NCBI GenBank assembly: GCA_016934645.1
Contig: JAFGSL010000358.1
Location: forward strand, 1 to 12,053
Reading direction: 5' to 3'
Source of the DNA: Anaerolineae bacterium
GTDB lineage: Bacteria > Chloroflexota > Anaerolineae > B4-G1 > SLSP01
DNA: 12,053 nucleotides
Shown: positions 6,522 through 12,053 of the stretch, piece after piece
Layout: each line of letters begins with the position of its first letter
Position numbering within the stretch: position 1 is the stretch's first letter
Translations under genes and position numbers: made by a program
The notes under the pieces: model-generated
Seen by the model: the letters and a program-made list of their open reading frames with translations, nothing else
The model's database searches: none
Told to the model about the DNA's origin: nothing

Positions 6522-8189
6522 ATGAGAATGAGAAAGTCAGTCTATACTGTTGGTATTCTGGTCGTGTTATCTTTGCTGACGCTGCCCAGCTGCGGGGCAG
6601 TGGGCCAGTTGGCAGTTCAGTCCGTGTTACCCGCAGCAGCACAGTCACAGCAGGCGAGCGCCGATACAGCGACTCTAACCGCTCCTGAAACTAGTGTTTT
6701 GACACAAGGTACGGTTCTGGATGATCTAGAAGCTACACTGAGCGGTATTTATGAAAATGTCAATCCCTCGGTGGTGAGTATCCAGGTCACGGAGAAAGTC
6801 TCAACGATATCTCAGCAATTACCTTTCTATACCACCCCGCAGACTCCAGAGGATCAATACCAGCAAGGTGCAGGATCGGGTTTTGTATGGGATTCACAAG
6901 GCCACATTGTCACCAATTACCATGTCGTCGAAAGCGCAGACAAAATCAGCGTGCAATTCTCCGATGGGAGCATCGCCTCGGCTGAAGTCGTCGGCACGGA
7001 TGCTGATAGCGATCTAGCAGTCATCAAAGTTGATGTGCCTGCCGACCGTCTTTATCCTGTAACGGTCGCTGACTCAACGCAAGTTTATGTTGGGCAGCTC
7101 TCCGTAGCGATTGGTAATCCCTTCGGCCTAGAGAACACGATGACGGTGGGCTTTGTCAGCGCGGTAGGGCGCTCAATGCCCGCGGACCTGGAAAATTCGA
7201 CCGGGACGAGCTATACCATTCCTGACATCATCCAGACGGATGCCCCCATCAACCCAGGGAACTCAGGTGGCGTATTGCTTAACGAAGATGGCGAAGTCAT
7301 CGGCGTCACGTCCGCGATCATCTCCCCAGTGGAGGCTTCGGTGGGCATTGGGTTTGCAATCCCCTCGGCGATTGTCTCGAAGGTTGTGCCAGCTCTGATC
7401 GCGGACGGCAGTTACACCCACGCCTGGTTAGGCATCAGCGGAACGACGCTTACACCTGACGTAGCCCAGGCAATGAACCTGGATGAGAATCAACGTGGCG
7501 CGCTGGTGATCACAGTGCAGGAAGATGGCCCTGCCGGCAAGGCCGGTCTACAGGGTAGTGGCAGCCAGATTACCGTGGACGGTCAGGATTTACCAACAGG
7601 TGGTGACGTCATCATCGCCATCGAAGGCAACACTGTCAACACCTTCGACGATCTGGTCGCCAATCTAGCGCGCCTTTCAGCAGACCAAAAAGTACAGTTG
7701 ACAGTGATCCGCGACGGGAAGACGCAAGATATCGACGTAACGTTGGGAGAGCGTCCTCAAACCACGAGTATAGCAGAGACGTCCCAACAAGAGACCGTAC
7801 CGGAACAAGGGAGCAGACCTCAACAAGATGAGCCGACAACCGCGCAAACCGCGTGGCTGGGAATAATGGCGATGTCCATGAACTCGCAGATTGCCGAGGC
7901 GATGGATCTGCCCGTCGATCAACAGGGTGTGCTGGTGGGCCAAGTACAGTCGGATAGCCCGGCGGACGAGGCCGGTTTACGCGGCAGCGAGGAGCTGGTT
8001 ACGCTCAACGGACAAGAACTTGCTGTAGGTGGTGATGTCATCATCGCCTGGAACGGCGAGACCCTCAGCAATATGCCGGAACTTCAGGCGTGCGTACGCA
8101 ACTCAGTACCCGGCGATGAGATCACCCTCACCATCCTCCGCGATGGGAAACAACAAGAGCTTGCGGTCACGCTCGAAGCCAGACCGTAG
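6522..8189 (+). CDS. htrA: HtrA/DegP-type serine protease with two PDZ domains
   Basis: An envelope serine protease that would degrade or refold damaged exported proteins. The start at 6522 (555 residues) follows GAGGAGGT (6507-6514) with 7 nt spacing; the frame extends upstream to a TTG at 6447, but that lies in the leader stem. N-terminus: MRMRK, then a hydrophobic stretch ending LPSC (Cys24), so a lipoprotein or secreted signal; Pro at -2 makes the lipobox atypical. The trypsin-like domain has His134 (TNYHVV), Asp164 (SDLAVIKV) and Ser248 (GNSGG). PDZ1 lies at about 301-411 and PDZ2 at 443-553, joined by a Gln/Thr/Pro-rich linker. Both PDZ domains carry a matching GGDVIIA segment from duplication. 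Two PDZ domains is the DegP arrangement. It is transcribed alone, with phased activator boxes upstream. Confidence 0.95.
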   Translation: MRMRKSVYTVGILVVLSLLTLPSCGAVGQLAVQSVLPAAAQSQQASADTATLTAPETSVLTQGTVLDDLEATLSGIYENVNPSVVSIQVTEKVSTISQQLPFYTTPQTPEDQYQQGAGSGFVWDSQGHIVTNYHVVESADKISVQFSDGSIASAEVVGTDADSDLAVIKVDVPADRLYPVTVADSTQVYVGQLSVAIGNPFGLENTMTVGFVSAVGRSMPADLENSTGTSYTIPDIIQTDAPINPGNSGGVLLNEDGEVIGVTSAIISPVEASVGIGFAIPSAIVSKVVPALIADGSYTHAWLGISGTTLTPDVAQAMNLDENQRGALVITVQEDGPAGKAGLQGSGSQITVDGQDLPTGGDVIIAIEGNTVNTFDDLVANLARLSADQKVQLTVIRDGKTQDIDVTLGERPQTTSIAETSQQETVPEQGSRPQQDEPTTAQTAWLGIMAMSMNSQIAEAMDLPVDQQGVLVGQVQSDSPADEAGLRGSEELVTLNGQELAVGGDVIIAWNGETLSNMPELQACVRNSVPGDEITLTILRDGKQQELAVTLEARP

Positions 8190-8224
8190 AATTCATTCTG
8201 ATGCCGTGGCGACATCGGTGTAGG

Positions 8225-8251
8225 GAGTGGGGAGCAATGTGCTCCCCACTC
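8225..8251 (+). terminator. hairpin after the htrA-like gene
   Basis: GAGTGGGGAGCA (8225-8236) and TGCTCCCCACTC (8240-8251) pair perfectly around ATG, starting 36 bp after the stop codon. The stem is strong, but the tail is TTCGCGTATATCTC rather than a T-run. It may be a weak terminator or a 3'-end stabilising stem. Confidence 0.5.
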
Positions 8252-8334
8252 TTCGCGTATATCTCTATCTAAAAATGTGCCCGCAAGCGTTTCCGGTACG
8301 TCGATAGCGAATTCTCAGATTGATAATCTGTCTC

Positions 8335-8362
8335 TTGCTCTCCTGGTCCTTTCGTGTATCAT
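8335..8362 (+). promoter_or_regulatory. candidate promoter of enolase
   Basis: TTGCTC (8335-8340) and TATCAT (8357-8362) lie 16 bp apart, 4 and 5 of 6 to consensus. A perfect inverted repeat CAGATT-GAT-AATCTG (8316-8330) ends just upstream of the -35 box and could be a regulator site. Transcription from here would give a leader of about 135 nt. Confidence 0.45.
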
Positions 8363-8373
8363 GGCCTGCAGTA

Positions 8374-8465
8374 GATAACGCCTAACTACACGGACTCTTG
8401 CACAGTGAACGAGAAGCGGGGGTCAAAGGCTCTTTTGGTTCCGGCCCGCTCGGGTTAGGAATATC
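8374..8465 (+). other. possible folded leader of the enolase mRNA
   Basis: The 8190-8503 gap contains no gene. Within the likely leader, GATA (8374-8377) can pair with TATC (8462-8465), CCTAAC (8381-8386) with GTTAGG (8454-8459), and GCGGG (8416-8420) with CCCGC (8445-8449), so the ends of a roughly 90-nt domain come together. The ribosome binding site AGGAGG (8492-8497) lies just downstream and stays free. No known RNA family is recognised; the helices are short. Confidence 0.25.
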
Positions 8466-8485
8466 TGACAACAATTTACGTATAA

Positions 8486-9784
<1,299 letters not shown>

Positions 9785-9807
9785 AGCGTTGTTTCCGTGT
9801 CGCCGCA

Positions 9808-9836
9808 AGCCCCAGGCATGATGCCTGGGGCTTTTT
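9808..9836 (+). terminator. intrinsic terminator of enolase
   Basis: AGCCCCAGGC (9808-9817) and GCCTGGGGCT (9823-9832) pair around ATGAT and are followed by a T-run (9832-9836). It begins 24 bp after the stop codon. A clear rho-independent terminator that separates enolase from the next gene. Confidence 0.93.
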
Positions 9837-9856
9837 GCTATTGCCCTGCAAATGCT

Positions 9857-9880
9857 CGCGTTGGATTGTGATCCAACGCG
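9857..9880. repeat. perfect 10-bp inverted repeat after enolase
   Basis: CGCGTTGGAT (9857-9866) and ATCCAACGCG (9871-9880) pair around TGTG. There is no T-run on either side, so it is not a terminator. It could be an operator for the next gene, whose promoter lies 95 bp away, or a small palindromic repeat. The rest of 9837-9973 shows nothing further. Confidence 0.6.
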
Positions 9881-9973
9881 CAGCTGTGGCAGATCTCCGA
9901 CCGCGCCATACAGCCCCTGGCCTGGACGGGAACGGTCTGAAGATCGGCCCGAGCGATTTCCCTTCCCATACGC

Positions 9974-10001
9974 TTGCCTGCTTCCACAGACGCGGTATAG
10001 T
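9974..10001 (+). promoter_or_regulatory. candidate promoter of the LysM-CAP gene
   Basis: TTGCCT (9974-9979) and TATAGT (9996-10001) are 16 bp apart, 4 and 5 of 6 to consensus. Transcription would start near 10008, leaving only about 10 nt of leader before the ATG, which just includes the GAGG at 10009-10012. Confidence 0.45.
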
Positions 10002-10015
10002 TGAGATCGAGGTAG

Positions 10016-11149
10016 ATGATGGAAACTCAGGTAACCATATATCGTGTGACCTGTCGGCGCAGTGTTTTGTTGGCCTTGCTGCTGGTATTGAATGCATGCG
10101 CTGGCTCCATGACAGAGATAGAGGGCACGCTCCCCGCCACACTGCAGCCGCCCGGAACGCCGGCACTCGTCGTAGAATCTGCAATGCCAATGGGCGCTGT
10201 TACTGAAACACCTGCTGTGCCTAAAAACGCCTCTTCTGCGCCCGCCTCACCGCCTGCGGAACCACAAACGTTTATCCAACATCCCGTCGAACCGGGAGAT
10301 ACGCTGTGGGGATTGGCAGTGCAATACGGCGTACCGATGGCGGCCATCCAGTTGCAGAACAACCTCGGCGCTTCGACAATGGTCAAAGCCGGCCAAGTCC
10401 TGGAAATCCCGCCACCCAATGCCTGGGAAAGCGCATCGACCTACTGGGTGATCTACGAGGTCGCTGGCGGGGACACACTGAGCGGCATCGCAGCGCAGTA
10501 CGGGTTGACAACAGCAGAACTCGTTGCCGCAAACGGTCTGGATTCAGCGGACTTCCTCTCAGTGGGACAAGCACTCATCCTGCCGTTGAAAGCGCCTGCC
10601 GAGGTGCTCGTGCAAGCCCCTACACCGACGAGCACTCCTTTCAAATTGCCCACACCGACGTTGACGTCATCCAGTCCTACCACAACGCCAATAGTTGGCA
10701 CGGCGACGGTTGTTGTGGCAGCAATCACCGCCCCACTGCCCGCCGACCTCGCCGCGTGGCCCGGCGAGGTGTGGCGCATTATGAACGAAACGCGTGCCGC
10801 ATATGGTCTGCCGCCTTATGCCTACAACGACACATTGGCCCAAGCCGCGCAGTTGCACGCGCAGGATTGCTCGCAGCGCGGATCGTGCAGTCACACCGGC
10901 TCCGACGGCTCGGACATCAAAACACGCATCCTGCGCGTAGGCTACTCGCCCGCCAGCTACGCCGAATGTTGGGCAGTACGTCCTTCACCCCAAGGCGTCA
11001 TCGACATCTGGATGGACGAAACCCCACCCAATGATCCCCATCGCCGCACCGTGCTGCATACTTGGTTTACCGAGGTCGGTATCGGCGTTGCGGAGAGTCC
11101 ATGGAAGGGCTACTACTACGTGATCGCGGATTTCGGGCGGCCCAGGTAA
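10016..11149 (+). CDS. LysM-LysM-CAP/SCP domain lipoprotein
   Basis: A secreted lipoprotein, probably held to the membrane by its lipid and to peptidoglycan by LysM. The N-terminus has Arg-Arg, a hydrophobic core and lipobox LNAC (Cys28). A Pro/Ala/Thr-rich spacer follows. LysM1 lies at 87-133 (PGDTLWGLAVQYGV) and LysM2 at 146-191 (GGDTLSGIAAQYGL). A Thr/Pro linker at 193-225 precedes a CAP/SCP-like domain at 252-375. CAP cavity residues are present as His293 (CSHTG), Glu317 (AECW) and His342 (DPHRR). Cys285, Cys291 and Cys318 could form a disulfide. CAP proteins bind lipids or act in the wall; the activity here is unknown. Two start codons are tandem (10016, 10019); the second has better spacing from GAGG. 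It ends 28 bp from the convergent hydrolase with no clear terminator. Confidence 0.92.
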   Translation: MMETQVTIYRVTCRRSVLLALLLVLNACAGSMTEIEGTLPATLQPPGTPALVVESAMPMGAVTETPAVPKNASSAPASPPAEPQTFIQHPVEPGDTLWGLAVQYGVPMAAIQLQNNLGASTMVKAGQVLEIPPPNAWESASTYWVIYEVAGGDTLSGIAAQYGLTTAELVAANGLDSADFLSVGQALILPLKAPAEVLVQAPTPTSTPFKLPTPTLTSSSPTTTPIVGTATVVVAAITAPLPADLAAWPGEVWRIMNETRAAYGLPPYAYNDTLAQAAQLHAQDCSQRGSCSHTGSDGSDIKTRILRVGYSPASYAECWAVRPSPQGVIDIWMDETPPNDPHRRTVLHTWFTEVGIGVAESPWKGYYYVIADFGRPR

Positions 11150-11177
11150 CTGCTTTGCCGTTTACTTCACCATTGCT

Positions 11178-11924
11178 TTATTGGAGTGTCGCGTCAAACC
11201 ACTCAAGGAGCATCGACGTCAAATCATCGTGTGCCTGAAACATGTCCGTGCCGTGCGCCACACCAGTGTAAACGTGCAGGCGATGTTCACCCAGCGCCAT
11301 TGCGTCAAGCTGTTGGCACGATCCGGCAGGATAAGCATCTTCCTCGGCAACAACGATGAGTACAGGCCGTTGCCCATAATCTATAATGGCTTCCTGGATA
11401 TCGATATCCCACAGTTGCATCCCAGGTGAGAGCAGCGCCACGGACTTGATCTCTGGGTGTCTTACTCCGGCGCGCAGAGCCAGGTTAGCACCAACGCTGG
11501 CCCCAGCAACCCCCACACGGCCCTGAACCACATCCGAACGCGCGATCAGCCATGCCAATGCCACGTCTACATCCATATCCATAGCAGGGTCAAAAACCTT
11601 TTCCCCCGTGCTCTCGCCGTGTCCCCGCGAGTCAAGCGCTAGAACCGCATAACCTGCATCCTGGGCTGCCTGCGCGAAACTGTGCCAGGCGCTCCGGTCG
11701 CTGTAGGCCGCGTGTAGCAACAACAACGCAGGTGCAACTGGCGCGGCTCCTTTGGCTGGATAAAAGGTAGCTTTGAGGCTGAGTCCATCCTGCGTGGTAA
11801 GGTCGATAGTCTTGGGCATCCACAGACCAGGTAGCGGAATATTGTTCTGATCAACGTACACGCCAACAAGGATGAGCAACACGAGTAACGCTCCACCACC
11901 TAAAACATAGACGTGCTTTTTCAT
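11178..11924 (-). CDS. membrane-anchored alpha/beta hydrolase
   Basis: A 248-residue serine hydrolase of the dienelactone-hydrolase/acyl-peptidase-like alpha/beta fold. An N-terminal hydrophobic helix (about 5-23, after MKKH) is an uncleaved anchor or signal, placing the enzyme outside the cytoplasmic membrane. Motifs: the oxyanion-type HAAYSDRSAW (71-80), SRGHGES (99-105), nucleophile elbow GASVG with Ser143, Asp196 (AEEDAYPAG) and His224 (VAHGTDMF). The triad is complete and correctly spaced, so the enzyme is probably active on an ester, thioester or small peptide; the substrate is not predictable. The ATG at 11924 has only a weak GGAAAG 9 nt upstream and overlaps the stop of a possible 8-codon ORF. 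Confidence 0.9.
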   Translation of the reverse strand: MKKHVYVLGGGALLVLLILVGVYVDQNNIPLPGLWMPKTIDLTTQDGLSLKATFYPAKGAAPVAPALLLLHAAYSDRSAWHSFAQAAQDAGYAVLALDSRGHGESTGEKVFDPAMDMDVDVALAWLIARSDVVQGRVGVAGASVGANLALRAGVRHPEIKSVALLSPGMQLWDIDIQEAIIDYGQRPVLIVVAEEDAYPAGSCQQLDAMALGEHRLHVYTGVAHGTDMFQAHDDLTSMLLEWFDATLQ

Positions 11925-11950
11925 CAGTGATTTCTTTCCAATTGCCTCAT
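11924..11950 (-). CDS. possible 8-codon leader ORF before the hydrolase
   Basis: On the minus strand ATG (11950) opens MRQLERNH and stops at TGA (11926-11924), which shares its A with the hydrolase ATG (TGATG). GGAG (11960-11957) lies 6 nt before this ATG, a better ribosome binding site than the hydrolase has itself. This would allow translation coupled to the hydrolase. It is very short and may be chance. Confidence 0.3.
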   Translation of the reverse strand: MRQLERNH

Positions 11951-11985
11951 AAAAAACTCCGAAGTACTAGCTACCTGACACTTTT

Positions 11986-12053
11986 TCAGAAATAGGGAAG
12001 CCAGCGGAAAACGAAGGCTTCTTGGTTGGTTAAATGACGGTCGATCATATCCA
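11986..12053 (-). CDS. possible C-terminal end of an upstream gene, cut by the window edge
   Basis: On the minus strand one frame is open from the window edge to a TGA at 11988-11986, reading DMIDRHLTNQEAFVFRWLPYF. Composition looks protein-like, and the frame lies just upstream of the hydrolase in the same direction. Only about 21 residues are visible and no family is recognised, so it could equally be non-coding. The stretch 11960-11985 shows no further feature. Confidence 0.25.
   Translation of the reverse strand, partial: DMIDRHLTNQEAFVFRWLPYF

Noticed and set aside
11971..11986. Insertion-sequence end near the right edge (GTGTCAGGTAGC-like motif)
   Set aside because: Similar strings occur near some transposons, but no matching inverted end, target duplication or transposase is visible in the window.

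Overview
The window reads as a chromosomal stretch of a bacterium, most likely a member of the Chloroflexota (Anaerolineae/Caldilineae-like). This is inferred from the style of the genes: a lipoprotein-like HtrA protease with two PDZ domains, a LysM-LysM-CAP lipoprotein, a very large multi-PAS/GAF histidine kinase, moderate GC, strong AGGAGG ribosome binding sites and intergenic 7-bp repeat clusters. No marker gene settles the taxonomy.

Layout. (1) 83-4747, minus: a 1554-residue membrane histidine kinase with seven N-terminal transmembrane helices, PAS-PAS-PAS-GAF-GAF-GAF-PAS, HisKA and HATPase_c. No response regulator is adjacent. (2) 4748-5250: a divergent intergenic region with a perfect 19-bp-arm hairpin, a perfect inverted repeat that could be an operator, and a TATAAT box. 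(3) 5251-5466, plus: a 71-residue unrecognised protein with its own strong terminator. (4) 5565-6104, minus: a Nudix hydrolase of the ADP-ribose pyrophosphatase type. (5) 6105-6521: a divergent control region with the Nudix promoter, a 50-bp palindrome made of 7-bp units, three CTTAAA boxes on one helical face, and a predicted 65-nt structured leader. (6) 6522-8189, plus: an HtrA/DegP-type serine protease. (7) 8504-9784, plus: enolase, with a long leader and an intrinsic terminator. (8) 10016-11149, plus: a LysM-LysM-CAP lipoprotein. (9) 11178-11924, minus: a membrane-anchored alpha/beta hydrolase, preceded by a possible 8-codon coupled ORF. (10) At the right edge, possibly the tail of another minus-strand gene.

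The genes are mostly single transcription units with their own promoters and terminators, not one operon. The common thread is the cell envelope and stress: a membrane sensor kinase, an exported protease, a wall-binding CAP lipoprotein and a membrane-anchored hydrolase. Enolase and the Nudix enzyme are housekeeping.

The most unusual signal is in the kinase. A run of 7-bp tandem repeats (314-400) lies in frame inside the ATPase domain, between the N box and the G1 box, and adds about 29 residues. Subtracting it restores a normal N-to-D spacing. A second heptamer cluster forms the palindrome at 6175-6224, so a dispersed heptanucleotide repeat family that can enter genes looks plausible. I see no CRISPR, complete insertion sequence, tRNA, rRNA or defence system.
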